This document shows positions 9,694-18,177 of a stretch of 64,000 nucleotides of DNA, in pieces. Below the pieces are notes generated by a model, which had not been told where the DNA came from, did no database searches, and saw only the letters and a list, made by a program, of their open reading frames with translations. The stretch comes from Anaerolineales bacterium (GTDB lineage Bacteria > Chloroflexota > Anaerolineae > Anaerolineales > RBG-16-64-43): contig JAFGKK010000088.1 in the NCBI GenBank assembly GCA_016928575.1, forward strand, positions 1 through 64,000, written 5' to 3'. A program made the translations under genes and the position numbers. The number at the start of each line of letters is the position of its first letter. Positions within the stretch are counted from its first letter, which is position 1.

Positions 9694-9730
9694 CCTCCCC
9701 CGTGTGCGGCTTCATCATACACGGGGGAGG
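9694..9730. repeat. 12-bp inverted repeat in the valS leader
   Basis: Arms 9694-9705 (CCTCCCCCGTGT) and 9719-9730 (ACACGGGGGAGG) match perfectly around a 13-nt loop. It lies between the T-box terminator and the valS ribosome site, so it is only in read-through transcripts. It resembles the other C/T-arm hairpins of the window. Confidence 0.7.
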
Positions 9731-9748
9731 GCAGGGGAGGGGGAAAAT

Positions 9749-9781
9749 AAAAAAAGCCCTCCGCCGTTGAGGGCGAAGGGC
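9749..9781 (-). terminator. T-box intrinsic terminator of valS leader
   Basis: On the minus strand the stem GCCCTTCGCC / GGCGGAGGGC (6-nt loop) is followed by seven T residues at 9755-9749. Its position 77 bases downstream of the T-box motif fits the attenuator that is avoided when uncharged tRNA-Val binds. Confidence 0.88.
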
Positions 9782-10071
9782 CTGTCCTTGCGTCCGCCCT
9801 CGGCGCCTGCCCCCGGAACGGGGGTGATCTGCGCCGGGGAAAGCGGGGGCTTGGCCTCCGTGGTGCCACCTCGGTTCGCCTCCGCCGAAGCGGGGGCGCG
9901 CTTATCGCGGTAACGGTGCGTGCCGCGCCGGTCTATTCTCCCCGCAGGGGGGATTTCTTCGGCGGAACGCCGCGCGACGTTCGGCGGGATGGGGAAGCGG
10001 GGGCTTTCAACCTGCGGCCGCACCTTCTCTGGCATCCCGGGCCCGCTTACTCTTCGCGGCGGTTGCAACCG
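9749..10071 (-). promoter_or_regulatory. T-box leader (riboswitch) controlling valS
   Basis: The hallmark T-box sequence AGGTGGCACCACGG is at 9871-9858 on the minus strand, followed by a terminator hairpin with a T-run. About 200 nt of structured GC-rich leader lie upstream, after a strong promoter. T-box leaders bind uncharged cognate tRNA through a specifier codon in stem I and through the T-box bulge, which favours an antiterminator. A GTC valine triplet at 9978-9976, inside GAACGTCGC, is a plausible specifier, but I could not fold the leader to prove it. The regulated unit would include valS and the two overlapping glycan genes. Confidence 0.87.
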
Positions 10072-10077
10072 CGCGGG

Positions 10078-10106
10078 ATTATAAAGGCGATCTCCGGCCG
10101 CGTCAA
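10078..10106 (-). promoter_or_regulatory. Sigma-70 type promoter of valS leader
   Basis: Minus strand TTGACG (10106-10101), 17-bp spacer, TATAAT (10083-10078). Both boxes are near or at consensus with ideal spacing, so transcription should start near 10071, just before the T-box leader. Confidence 0.88.
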
Positions 10107-10171
10107 TTACCGGTACCGCAGGGAGGGTTGATCGGCAGTAAAAAAACAAAATGGGTCGGCTTGCCATGCAA

Positions 10172-10177
10172 TATAAT
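10172..10177 (+). promoter_or_regulatory. Candidate -10 box for mgsA
   Basis: A perfect TATAAT lies 25 bases before the mgsA start, in the short gap divergent from valS. No acceptable -35 box is seen at 16-18 bp, so this is a weak assignment. Confidence 0.35.
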
Positions 10178-10201
10178 GAAACCTGCGAACGGGAGGCGGC
10201 C

Positions 10202-10687
10202 ATGAACTTTGGAAAAAGAAGAATCCCCATGGAACACGACAAACATATCGCGCTGGTCGCCCACGACAACAAGAAGCGCGATCTGGTGGAATGGGCGAAG
10301 TACAACCGCATCCTGCTGGCCCACCATAAGATCTACGCCACCGGGACGACCGGGGCGATCCTGGAGCGCGAATTGGGCTTTCCGATCCACAGGCTGCAAA
10401 GCGGGCCGCTGGGCGGCGATCAGCAGATCGGGGCGAAGATCGTCGACGGCGAAATTGATTTCATGATCTTCTTCTGGGATCCGCTCGAACCGGTCCCGCA
10501 CGATCCGGACGTCAAAGCCCTGCTGCGCATGACGGTGCTGTGGAACATCCCCATCGCCTGCAACCGGGCGTCGGCCGACTTCATGATTTCCTCGCCGCTG
10601 ATGGACGGGGAATACGAAAGGCTGGTGCCGGACTACGACGAGCACCGGAATCGTGAAATCCCGGGCGGCGAATCCGGATCCCGATGA
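10202..10687 (+). CDS. mgsA: Methylglyoxal synthase
   Basis: 161 aa. It converts dihydroxyacetone phosphate to methylglyoxal and phosphate, a bypass that relieves sugar-phosphate stress when carbon influx exceeds phosphate supply. The sequence follows the family closely: [11 protein letters not shown], phosphate-binding TGTTG (residues 48-52), [11 protein letters not shown] with catalytic Asp73, and [19 protein letters not shown] with His100. The ATG at 10202 has GGGAGG five bases upstream; the ATG at 10229 is an alternative. The stop overlaps the next gene by four bases. In a sugar-importing organism it fits overflow control. Confidence 0.96.
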   Translation: MNFGKRRIPMEHDKHIALVAHDNKKRDLVEWAKYNRILLAHHKIYATGTTGAILERELGFPIHRLQSGPLGGDQQIGAKIVDGEIDFMIFFWDPLEPVPHDPDVKALLRMTVLWNIPIACNRASADFMISSPLMDGEYERLVPDYDEHRNREIPGGESGSR

Positions 10688-11232
10688 CCACCGCTATGTT
10701 GGTTTCTTCGATCGCCGCCGAACTGCTCGCCGCGGTAGCCGTCGCGGTCAGCCTGCTTTACCCCCGCCGCCGGATCTGGCCGCCGGACGCCGGCTCGTCC
10801 TGGAAAAAAGCTTGGATGGGCTTTCTCTTCCTCTACGCGTCGGCCGGGATCGGGATGCTGGGGCTCCTTGATTCCGGCAGTTTGGACCTCCCGCTGATAT
10901 GGCGGTTGATCGCTGGAATTCCGCTTCTGTCGGGAGGATTGTCGCTGTTCCTGTGGGCCGCGGGCATCCTCGGAATCCGGAGGACGTTCGGTGCGAGCGG
11001 ACTGTTGGCGACCGCGGGGCCGTTCCGCTTTTCGCGAAATCCGCAATATATCGGATGCATGGCCATGCTGGCCGGTTGGACGATCCTCAGCGCGTCGCAA
11101 GCCGCTGGCCTCGCGGCGGGCTTTGGTTTCCTTCCGCTGTTGATGGTTCCCTGGGCGGAAGAATCCTGGATGAAGGCGCGTTTCGGCCGGCCGTATGAGG
11201 ATTATTTGCGGCGGGTGCGGCGCTTCCTGTAA
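10684..11232 (+). CDS. Membrane isoprenylcysteine/phospholipid-type methyltransferase
   Basis: 182 aa with about four membrane segments. The C-terminal half shows the ICMT/PEMT-like signature: RNPQYIG, then an acidic EE (WAEESW), and the tail [15 protein letters not shown]. Family members methylate lipids or small hydrophobic acceptors with SAM at the membrane. The ATG at 10684 overlaps the mgsA stop (ATGA), so the two are co-translated, although no biochemical link is obvious. The substrate is unknown. Confidence 0.8.
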   Translation: MTTAMLVSSIAAELLAAVAVAVSLLYPRRRIWPPDAGSSWKKAWMGFLFLYASAGIGMLGLLDSGSLDLPLIWRLIAGIPLLSGGLSLFLWAAGILGIRRTFGASGLLATAGPFRFSRNPQYIGCMAMLAGWTILSASQAAGLAAGFGFLPLLMVPWAEESWMKARFGRPYEDYLRRVRRFL

Positions 11233-11910
11233 CTGTGGCCTGAAAGAGGTTTTGCATATCGACTGTCCGTTTGCCCCCCGCGCACAACTTTACTGTCCTG
11301 GGCAGACTCCGGAAGCGAAGATCATTTTTTCAGGGGGTTGAAAGAGTCCCAACTTGGTGCAATTGCGAGCATGTCCTCGCGCCCGCCCTTGGCATGCGCT
11401 ATGCCGGGGAAGCGAGGGCCGGGGCGGGAATCGAAAGGAGAGCCCATGCCTTTGTCAGAACCCAGAAAAGACTGATTTGGGAACGCTCCCAATATTTAAT
11501 AATTCTTGTTTTATCTCTCCTTATCTCGATGCAAGAATTTTGATAACGGGCGGAAACAACTTTTCATTTGCCTCTCATCCTATCTTATCGTCACCATCCT
11601 GCGCGGAGCGCGGGATAGGCGTTCCGGGATAAATTCTCCCAACCAATTTCTAGAGATTAATCGCTGGGGATAATTGCATATTCCTTCCCGCTGTCATGGG
11701 GCTGGGAAAAGGATGAGATCAGGGGCAAAGAAAATACGGCGGCTTTTTGGGTGGTTTTCTATTGCTTGCACCAGGCTATGCGGAGGTGATGTTTATATTA
11801 ATGAAGAGAACTCGAAAAATATGGCGGAAGGCATCGAAGGCAGGGAGGACGCCGGAGGCGCATTCGCAGTTTTTTTTCATCGAAATAACCAACAGCACGC
11901 AAAACGGTAC
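11233..11910. other. Intergenic stretch without recognised gene
   Basis: About 680 bp between the membrane methyltransferase and the lacI promoter. It is less GC-rich than the neighbours. A possible structured segment lies near 11370-11430 (GGCAT/ATGCC stem flanked by C- and G-rich arms). Short frames here lack ribosome sites and family features. Confidence 0.5.
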
Positions 11911-11939
11911 TTGACTCCGATTTTGGATGATGCTATGAT
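11911..11939 (+). promoter_or_regulatory. Promoter of lacI and the xylo-oligosaccharide locus
   Basis: TTGACT (11911-11916), 17-bp spacer, TATGAT (11934-11939): a good sigma-70 type promoter. It lies 185 bases before the lacI start and directly upstream of the operator-like site 11946-11959. Confidence 0.8.
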
Positions 11940-11945
11940 TTTTCG

Positions 11946-11959
11946 TGTAAACGCTTCCA
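11946..11959 (+). promoter_or_regulatory. Operator-like site just after the -10 box
   Basis: TGTAAACGCTTCCA resembles the LacI/GalR-family operator consensus (TGTAANCGNTTNCA). It overlaps the expected transcription start, where a bound repressor would block initiation. It shares the TGTAAACGCTT core with the reverse strand of the palindrome at 12102-12119. Confidence 0.72.
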
Positions 11960-12101
11960 AAAAACGCCGATCCGCATTGTACTTTTTTTTGAAATATTTG
12001 GAGAAAAAAGGGATCGTCTTGGGAAAGACGGGAAATTTCAGTTTTCTCCATAACTGCAGCCGAAAGATGGAAGACGGTATCCGGCGGCGGAATTCAGGGA
12101 T

Positions 12102-12119
12102 CTTGTAAGCGTTTACAAG
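12102..12119. promoter_or_regulatory. Palindromic LacI-family operator at lacI start
   Basis: CTTGTAAGCGTTTACAAG is a palindrome except for one non-matching symmetric pair around the central GCG, the typical LacI/CcpA-like half-site arrangement. It ends four bases before the lacI ATG and replaces a normal ribosome site. A repressor bound here would act as a roadblock, and with the site at 11946 could form a loop across about 160 bp. Confidence 0.8.
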
Positions 12120-12123
12120 AATA

Positions 12124-13155
12124 ATGTCGAAAACCAGACCGGATAAAGTCACCATAGTCGATGTGGCCGCGAAGGCGGGCGTTTCCTTCGGCACGGTATC
12201 CCGCGTCATCAACAACGACATCCACGTTCGTCCGGAAACCCGCGAGCGGGTGCAGAACGTGATGCAGAAGCTCGGATACACGGCCAACCGCCAAGCCCGC
12301 AGCCTCGCCGGCGGGAGGTCCAACATCGTCGGCCTGCTTGTGCCCGATCTGGGCACCGGCTACATCGGGGAAATCATCCGCGGCATCGACGCCGAACTCA
12401 GCTTGACCAATCTGGACCTGATCCTCTACACCACCCACCGCACCGCGAGCAAAGAATCCAACTACGTCGCCAACCTGGCCAAGGGCATGGTGGACGGCCT
12501 GTTGTTGGTCCTGCCCCGCAGCCCATCCGACTACATCGGAACCCTCTCCAGCCGGATGGTGCCCTTCGTGCTGATCGACCATCAGGGCATCGGGCGGGAT
12601 TGCCCGATGGTAGGAGCCACCAACTGGCAGGGCGCCTTCAACGCCACGGAATACCTCATCAAGCTCGGGCACACGCGGATCGGTTTCATCACCGGGTCGA
12701 TGGACCTCGGGTGCGCCGGCGACCGGCTGGAGGGCTACCGCTCGGCGCTGCGCACCTACCATCTGCCCGACAACAGCGACCTGGTCTACGAAGGGACTTT
12801 TTTTCAAACCGACGGATACGCGGGCGCATGCGCGCTGCTCGAGCTGGCCGATCCGCCGACCGCGATCTTCGCCTCGAACGACGTGATGGCGATGGGGGCG
12901 ATGGACGCCGTCCGCAACCGCGGTCTGCGGGTTCCGCACGACGTATCCGTCGTCGGCTTCGACGACATTCCGCAGGCGTCGGTCGTCCGCCCCGCGCTGA
13001 CGACCGTCAGCCAGCCTCTGGAGAAGATGGGCCGGGTGGCCACCCAGATGCTGCTGGACCTGTTCCGCAAAGAGGAGAAAGCGGATAACCGCATCGAGCT
13101 TCCCACCGAGCTGGTGATCCGCGAATCCTGTCAACCGCGGCGCGCGAATGTGTAA
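12124..13155 (+). CDS. LacI-family transcriptional regulator
   Basis: 343 aa. The N-terminal HTH is canonical: TIVDVAAKAGVSFGTVSRVI, then the hinge region with SLAGGRSNIVGLLVPD. Residues about 60-330 form a periplasmic-binding-protein-like sugar sensor (GFITGS, AIFASNDVMAMG, VVGFDDI). It probably represses the xylan/xylose genes that follow on the same strand and releases DNA on binding a xylo-oligomer or related sugar. Two operator-like sites in its own upstream region suggest autoregulation. There is no Shine-Dalgarno before the ATG, but the HTH begins right after it, so the start is well placed. Confidence 0.93.
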   Translation: MSKTRPDKVTIVDVAAKAGVSFGTVSRVINNDIHVRPETRERVQNVMQKLGYTANRQARSLAGGRSNIVGLLVPDLGTGYIGEIIRGIDAELSLTNLDLILYTTHRTASKESNYVANLAKGMVDGLLLVLPRSPSDYIGTLSSRMVPFVLIDHQGIGRDCPMVGATNWQGAFNATEYLIKLGHTRIGFITGSMDLGCAGDRLEGYRSALRTYHLPDNSDLVYEGTFFQTDGYAGACALLELADPPTAIFASNDVMAMGAMDAVRNRGLRVPHDVSVVGFDDIPQASVVRPALTTVSQPLEKMGRVATQMLLDLFRKEEKADNRIELPTELVIRESCQPRRANV

Positions 13156-13282
13156 TTCGTATTACAATGCAGTCCGGTTGACCATCCCCAAGCAGGAAAG
13201 GAGGTGAGGCCTCACACCAAAGCGATTTTCCGGTACGATGGAAAGGTTATCCGTTCCTAACAACAAAGAAGGAGAAAATTCA

Positions 13283-14635
13283 ATGCCCCGCAAAATGCTA
13301 GTGCTGACCGGCCTCGTGCTGGTCACCGTGCTACTGCTCTCGGCTTGCGGAACCGCCACGACGGTCGCGCCGAAGCCGACGGACAAACCCGTCGCCGGCG
13401 AGACAGCGGCTCCGGAACCGACGGTTGAAGTGGCCGAACCCGTCACCATCACCTGGTGGCACATTTCGACCGCCGAAGAGCACAAGAACCTGTGGCAGTC
13501 GATGGCCGACGAGTACGTGGGAATGCATCCGAACGTCACCATCGAGATCCAGGTGCTTGAGAACGAAGCCTTCAAGTCCAAGCTGACCACCGTCATGCAG
13601 TCCGGCGAACCTCCGGACATCTTCCAGAGCTGGGGCGGCGGCGTGATGAACGAATACGCCAATGCCGGCCTGCTCCGCGACATCAATGCGGAACTGGATG
13701 CGGACGGCGGCGCGTGGCGCAACACCTTCGGCGAAGGCGCCCTGGGCGTCTACGCCTACAAGGGCGTGAACTACGGCGTTCCGTGGGACATGGGCATGAT
13801 CGGTTGGTGGTACAACAAAGCCCTCTTCGCGGACGCCGGAATTTCTGCTCCGCCCACGACCTGGTCCGAGTTCCATGCGGACGTCGATAAGCTCCAGGCG
13901 GCCGGCATCGTCCCGATCGCCGTGGGCATGGGCGACAAATGGCCGGGCATGCACATGTGGGCCTATCTCGTCACCCGCGTCGGCGGCAAGGCCAACTTCG
14001 AAGGCGCGCTGCTGCGCACCGGTTCCTTCACCGACGCCCCGTTCGTCAAGGCCGGCGAGCTGCTCCAAGAGCTGGTCGCCAAGAATCCGTTCCAGGATGG
14101 TTTCCTGGCCGCGACCTACGGCGATGAAGCCACCGCGATGGGCAACGGCAAGGCCGCGATGGAACTGATGGGCCAGTGGGCTCCGGCGGTGCAGAAGGAC
14201 AACAGCCTCGATAAAGAGGGCATCGGGGACAACCTCGGTTGGTTCCCCTTCCCGATGGTCGAGGGCGGCGCCGGTGATCCGAACGACGCGGTCGGCGGCG
14301 GCAACGGTTTCGCCATCGGCAAGAACGCCCCGGACGCGGCGGTTGACTTCGTCAAGTTCCTGACCAGCGCCGAAAACCAGGTGAAGCTGGCGGCGATCAA
14401 TGTCGCCATCCCGGTGGTCAAGGGCGGCGAAGCCGGCATGACCGATCCGCTTTTGATCCAGCTCCAGCAGGAGCTCGCCAAGGCCAAGTACTTCCAGTTG
14501 TACTACGACCAGGCGCTGCCTCCGGCGACGGGTTCCGTGGTCAACGACAGCGTGCAGGCTCTGTTCGCCGGCTCTATGACGCCGGAAGAAGCCGCGCAGG
14601 CGATCGAAGATTCCGCGAAACAAGAGTTGGGTTAA
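13283..14635 (+). CDS. CUT1 sugar ABC transporter, binding lipoprotein
   Basis: 450 aa family 1 extracellular solute-binding protein. The ATG at 13283 has AAGGAG eight bases upstream. The signal peptide ends with lipobox LLSAC (Cys22), followed by a Thr/Pro-rich tether; the mature domain starts with VTITWWH. Sequence features such as GEPPDIFQSWGGG and GDKWPGMHMW fit oligosaccharide binders. It delivers sugars, inferred to be xylo-oligosaccharides, to the two permeases downstream. The hairpin 14652-14688 after its stop could protect this highly needed transcript part. Confidence 0.93.
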   Translation: MPRKMLVLTGLVLVTVLLLSACGTATTVAPKPTDKPVAGETAAPEPTVEVAEPVTITWWHISTAEEHKNLWQSMADEYVGMHPNVTIEIQVLENEAFKSKLTTVMQSGEPPDIFQSWGGGVMNEYANAGLLRDINAELDADGGAWRNTFGEGALGVYAYKGVNYGVPWDMGMIGWWYNKALFADAGISAPPTTWSEFHADVDKLQAAGIVPIAVGMGDKWPGMHMWAYLVTRVGGKANFEGALLRTGSFTDAPFVKAGELLQELVAKNPFQDGFLAATYGDEATAMGNGKAAMELMGQWAPAVQKDNSLDKEGIGDNLGWFPFPMVEGGAGDPNDAVGGGNGFAIGKNAPDAAVDFVKFLTSAENQVKLAAINVAIPVVKGGEAGMTDPLLIQLQQELAKAKYFQLYYDQALPPATGSVVNDSVQALFAGSMTPEEAAQAIEDSAKQELG

Positions 14636-14651
14636 GGTTTTCCCTGTAAGG

Positions 14652-14688
14652 GGGTGCGGGGACCGGGTCTCACCCGGTCCCCGCACCC
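14652..14688 (+). terminator. 17-bp intercistronic hairpin
   Basis: Perfect arms 14652-14668 and 14672-14688 with a 3-nt loop lie between the binding protein and the first permease. No T-run follows, so it is more likely a partial terminator or an mRNA stabiliser setting binding-protein excess than a full stop. Confidence 0.7.
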
Positions 14689-14713
14689 AGTCCACTCACG
14701 AAGGAGTCTGCCC

Positions 14714-15661
14714 ATGGCATCCGCCGATACCCGAGGGATTGCCCGGAACCCCCGCAGAACAAGCTTTCTTTCCCACAAGGCGTGGAAGAACCTGACGATC
14801 TTTCTGTTTCTGCTGCCGGCGTTTGTGCTGTTCTTTTTGTTCATCGTGTACCCCATTACAAAATCCGTGTACTTCAGTTTCTTCTCCTGGAAGGGCTTCG
14901 GCGATCCGACGGATTTCGTGGGTCTGGAGAATTTCCAGCAGATCTTGAAGGATAAAATCTTTCATAGGGCCATCATCAACGGGCTGTTGATCATCGGCCT
15001 CTCCCTGAGCGTCCAGCTGCCGCTCTCGCTCGGGCTGGCCATCATGGTCGGCCGAGACCTTCCCGGCCGTGCATTCTTCCGCATGATTTTTTTCATGCCG
15101 TACGTCATCTCGGAAGTCATCACCGCCATCGCGTTCATGGGGCTCTACAACCCAGATCCGACGCGCGGTTTGTTCAACGCGATCCTTATCCTCATTCCCG
15201 GTGTCAAAGCCCAGGCTTGGCTGGGAAACATGCAATTGGTGATGCCGAGCCTGTTTGTCGTCCTGACGTGGAAATATTTCGGGCTGCACATGCTGTTGTT
15301 CCTGGCGGGCCTGCAGGGCATCCCCATCGAAGTGGAGGAGGCGGCCCGGATCGACGGGGCCAACGGCCTGCAACTGCTCCGCTACATCACCATCCCGATG
15401 CTCGGCAGCACGATCCGCACCTCGGTCTACCTCTCGATCCTCGGGTCGCTGCAGCAGTTCATCCTGGTGTGGATCATGACCAAGGGCGGCCCGGTGAACG
15501 CCAGCGAAGTCATGGCCACCTACATGTACCGCTTCGGGTTCGTCCGCTTCTGGTACGGCTACGGCTCCGCGGTGGCGATCGTCATGCTGCTCATATCGCT
15601 GGTGTTCTCGATCGGATACCTGCGGATCATCCGCCAGCCGGAATACCTGGGCGGCGAGTAG
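14714..15661 (+). CDS. CUT1 sugar ABC transporter permease (MalF/UgpA type)
   Basis: 315 aa with six expected membrane segments after a basic N-terminal tail. The ATG at 14714 is preceded by AAGGAG. The cytoplasmic EAA loop that contacts the ATPase is EEAARIDGANGLQLLRYITI. It forms the membrane channel with the next permease. No ATPase gene is in this cluster, so a shared MsmX/UgpC-type ATPase elsewhere is expected. Confidence 0.93.
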   Translation: MASADTRGIARNPRRTSFLSHKAWKNLTIFLFLLPAFVLFFLFIVYPITKSVYFSFFSWKGFGDPTDFVGLENFQQILKDKIFHRAIINGLLIIGLSLSVQLPLSLGLAIMVGRDLPGRAFFRMIFFMPYVISEVITAIAFMGLYNPDPTRGLFNAILILIPGVKAQAWLGNMQLVMPSLFVVLTWKYFGLHMLLFLAGLQGIPIEVEEAARIDGANGLQLLRYITIPMLGSTIRTSVYLSILGSLQQFILVWIMTKGGPVNASEVMATYMYRFGFVRFWYGYGSAVAIVMLLISLVFSIGYLRIIRQPEYLGGE

Positions 15662-15674
15662 AAAGGCAACCGAC

Positions 15675-16532
15675 ATGACTTCCCTGGTGGCGCGTCCGAA
15701 AATCAACCTGAGGAAATACTCCTCGCGAATCGTCCAGTACGCGGTGCTTTCGTTGATCGTCATCGTCGTGTTCGTTCCCATTGTGATGCTGGTTTTCAGC
15801 GCGCTCAAGACGCGCGGCGAGGCGATGACCAATCCGTACACCCCGCCCATTCCCCCGCGCTGGGACAACTACCTCAACATTTTGCGGGCTCCAAACTTCT
15901 GGACGATGCTCAAGAACAGCCTGATCGTCATGGCCGGCACGACGACCAGCGTGGTGCTGGTGTGCAGTCTGGCGGCGTTCGTCTTCGCCCGGATGAAGTT
16001 CCGCAGCAAGGACCTGTTGTTCAACATCCTCACCCTGGGCTTGATGTTCCCCATCAACATCGCCATCCTCCCGGTGTACCTGCTGATCCGGGATCTCAAA
16101 CTGCCCGATACCCTCATCGGCGTGATGTTTGTCCAGACCGCCTTCGCGCTTTCAGGCAACATCATGATCCTGCGCGGTTTTTTCCTCTCCATCCCCATGG
16201 AATTGGAGGACGCCTCCTACATCGATGGATGCACGGCCTTCGATTTCTTCTGGCGGATCCTGATGCCGATGGCGCGGCCGGCCTTGGCGGCGGTGGCGGC
16301 GCTGACGATGATCGCCAGCTGGAACGACCTTCTGGTCCCGCTGGTCCTGATAAACAAGGAGACTTTATGGACCCTGCCGCTGGGGACCATGCAGTTCCAA
16401 GGCCAGTACGGGATGGACATCTCCCTGGTGAACGCCTTTGTCTCCCTTTCGGCGGTGCCGACGCTCCTGTTCTATTTCTTCGCCGAACGGCAAATCGTGG
16501 CCGGCATGACGGCGGGCGCGATCAAAGGATAA
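15675..16532 (+). CDS. CUT1 sugar ABC transporter permease (MalG/UgpE type)
   Basis: 285 aa with six expected membrane segments. The EAA loop reads ELEDASYIDGCTAFDFFWRI, and the C-terminus AERQIVAGMTAGAIKG is the usual end of MalG-like permeases. It follows the first permease by 13 bases with AAAGG upstream of the ATG. It completes the CUT1 channel, probably for xylo-oligosaccharides. Confidence 0.93.
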   Translation: MTSLVARPKINLRKYSSRIVQYAVLSLIVIVVFVPIVMLVFSALKTRGEAMTNPYTPPIPPRWDNYLNILRAPNFWTMLKNSLIVMAGTTTSVVLVCSLAAFVFARMKFRSKDLLFNILTLGLMFPINIAILPVYLLIRDLKLPDTLIGVMFVQTAFALSGNIMILRGFFLSIPMELEDASYIDGCTAFDFFWRILMPMARPALAAVAALTMIASWNDLLVPLVLINKETLWTLPLGTMQFQGQYGMDISLVNAFVSLSAVPTLLFYFFAERQIVAGMTAGAIKG

Positions 16533-16561
16533 GAAATCAACGAGAACTGGGGAGGATGCCG

Positions 16562-17872
16562 ATGATCGCTCGAACTTCCTTATTCGTTGTCGTCTTCTCC
16601 CTTCTCCTTTCCGCTTGCGGAACCGGGCCCAGCCCGGTTCCGCAAGCGGATGGGGGGACGCCGCCGCCGGCAACGGCGGTCGCCCCTTCGCCGGCCCCGC
16701 CCACCGCCACGCCCTCTCACCGTCCGGCGGCGACCAGCGTTCAATCCTTCGAAAGCGGCGCCTACCGCAACCTCTTCGCGGAATACCTGGGAAAATCGGA
16801 AACCGAGATCCAAGCCAAACTGGAATCCGCCTGGAACCAGTTGTTCTACGGCGACGACGGGACGGAGCGGGTGTACTACCCCGACGGGGAGGACATGGCC
16901 TACATGGTCGATATCGGCAACAACGATATCCGCTCTGAGGGCATGTCCTATGGGATGATGATCGCCGTACAGCTGGATAAGAAGGAAGAGTTTGACCGGT
17001 TGTGGAAGTGGACCAAAACCCACATGTACCAGACGGAAGGTCCGTACCGGGGGTACTTCGCCTGGCACTGCGACCTCGAAGGAAAACCGCTGGCGGCGAA
17101 TCCCGCCTCGGACGGCGAAGAGTGGTTCGTCACGGCGCTGTTCTTCGCCTCGGCGCGGTGGGGCGACGGGCAAGGAATCTTCGATTACCGGGCGGAAGCC
17201 CTGCAGATCCTGCACACCATGCTCAATAAGACCGAAGAGAACGGGATCGCCACCGACATGTTCGATCCGGAGCACAAGCAGGTGGTCTTCGTTCCCTCCG
17301 GAAGAAACGCCACCTTCACCGATCCCTCCTACCATCTGCCGGCGTATTATGAGGTTTGGGCGCGGGAAGCGGAAAAGGACAATCAATTCTGGGCGGATGC
17401 CGCCGAGGAGAGCCGGGCTTTCTTCCGCCTCGCCGCCCACCCGCAAACCGGCTTGATGCCGGACTACGCCGAGTTCGACGGGACGCCGACCGGAGGCGAG
17501 CATGCGGATTTCCGCTTCGACGCCTGGCGGACTCTCGCGAACGTCGCAGTGGATTACGCCTGGTTCGGGGTGGATCCTTGGCAGGTCGAGCAATCCAACC
17601 GGGTCCTGGCATTCCTCGCCTCCCAGGGAATGCATTCCTACCCCAACCAATACACGCTCGACGGAAAACCGCTTTCCGGCGATCATTCCCCCGGCTTGGT
17701 CGCGATGGCCGCCGTCGCCGCGTTGGCGGCGGACGCGGACATCGGAACACCCTTTGTCGAGGCGTTGTGGGACGCGTCGATCCCCCGGGGCACATGGCGG
17801 TATTACGACGGTTTGTTGTATTTTATGGCTTTGTTGCACGTCAGCGGGGAATTCCAAGCCCGCATGCCGTAA
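16562..17872 (+). CDS. Lipoprotein GH8 reducing-end xylose-releasing exo-oligoxylanase (Rex type)
   Basis: 436 aa. I prefer the ATG at 16562 (GGAGG six bases upstream) over 16556. A lipobox LLSAC gives Cys19, followed by a Pro/Ala/Thr-rich tether to about residue 60. The GH8 domain carries IRSEGMSYGMMIAVQ with the likely acid Glu126, FAWHCD, DGEEWFVTALFFASARWG, DPSYHLPAYYEV and RFDAWR with the likely base. This pattern is that of Rex enzymes (EC 3.2.1.156), which remove xylose from the reducing end of xylo-oligosaccharides, rather than of cellulases. The known Bacillus Rex is intracellular, so surface anchoring here is notable. It sits between the CUT1 importer and xylFGH. Confidence 0.88.
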   Translation: MIARTSLFVVVFSLLLSACGTGPSPVPQADGGTPPPATAVAPSPAPPTATPSHRPAATSVQSFESGAYRNLFAEYLGKSETEIQAKLESAWNQLFYGDDGTERVYYPDGEDMAYMVDIGNNDIRSEGMSYGMMIAVQLDKKEEFDRLWKWTKTHMYQTEGPYRGYFAWHCDLEGKPLAANPASDGEEWFVTALFFASARWGDGQGIFDYRAEALQILHTMLNKTEENGIATDMFDPEHKQVVFVPSGRNATFTDPSYHLPAYYEVWAREAEKDNQFWADAAEESRAFFRLAAHPQTGLMPDYAEFDGTPTGGEHADFRFDAWRTLANVAVDYAWFGVDPWQVEQSNRVLAFLASQGMHSYPNQYTLDGKPLSGDHSPGLVAMAAVAALAADADIGTPFVEALWDASIPRGTWRYYDGLLYFMALLHVSGEFQARMP

Positions 17873-17938
17873 AGGCGTTTTCCGTCCCGGATTCCGGTTC
17901 GGTTGGGACGATGGACGGATGGCGGTCTGCGCTGATTC

Positions 17939-17947
17939 TGATATAAT
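17939..17947 (+). promoter_or_regulatory. Candidate extended -10 promoter for xylFGH-xylA
   Basis: TGATATAAT is an extended -10 element with a perfect TATAAT. It lies in the 305-bp gap between the GH8 gene and xylF, with no good -35 box. It would start a second transcript with a leader of about 225 nt before xylF. Confidence 0.55.
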
Positions 17948-18177
17948 CTGTAGGATTACAGGAAATCCTGCGCCGACTCCCGCGCTCTTCTTGCTGGGAG
18001 CGTTCTCTTTATACCGTTGCCGATTGGAAAGGGGGCCCGGTGGTCACGCCAGGAGAGGATTTGTAGGAATTAAGGTAGAATTGCCCGGAAAGGAGGAAGA
18101 AGACTTCAGACCAGAACTCCAGAATTCATGATGCAACACCGCTTCAGATGCAAACCATCTTCGAAAGGAGCCGAAAT

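Noticed and set aside
11674-12108. Plus-strand open frame upstream of lacI
   Set aside because: It spans the promoter and one operator-like site, and its product has no family character or ribosome site.
16580-17857. Long minus-strand open frame opposite the GH8 gene
   Set aside because: Same antisense effect; the plus-strand protein has a lipobox and all GH8 motifs.
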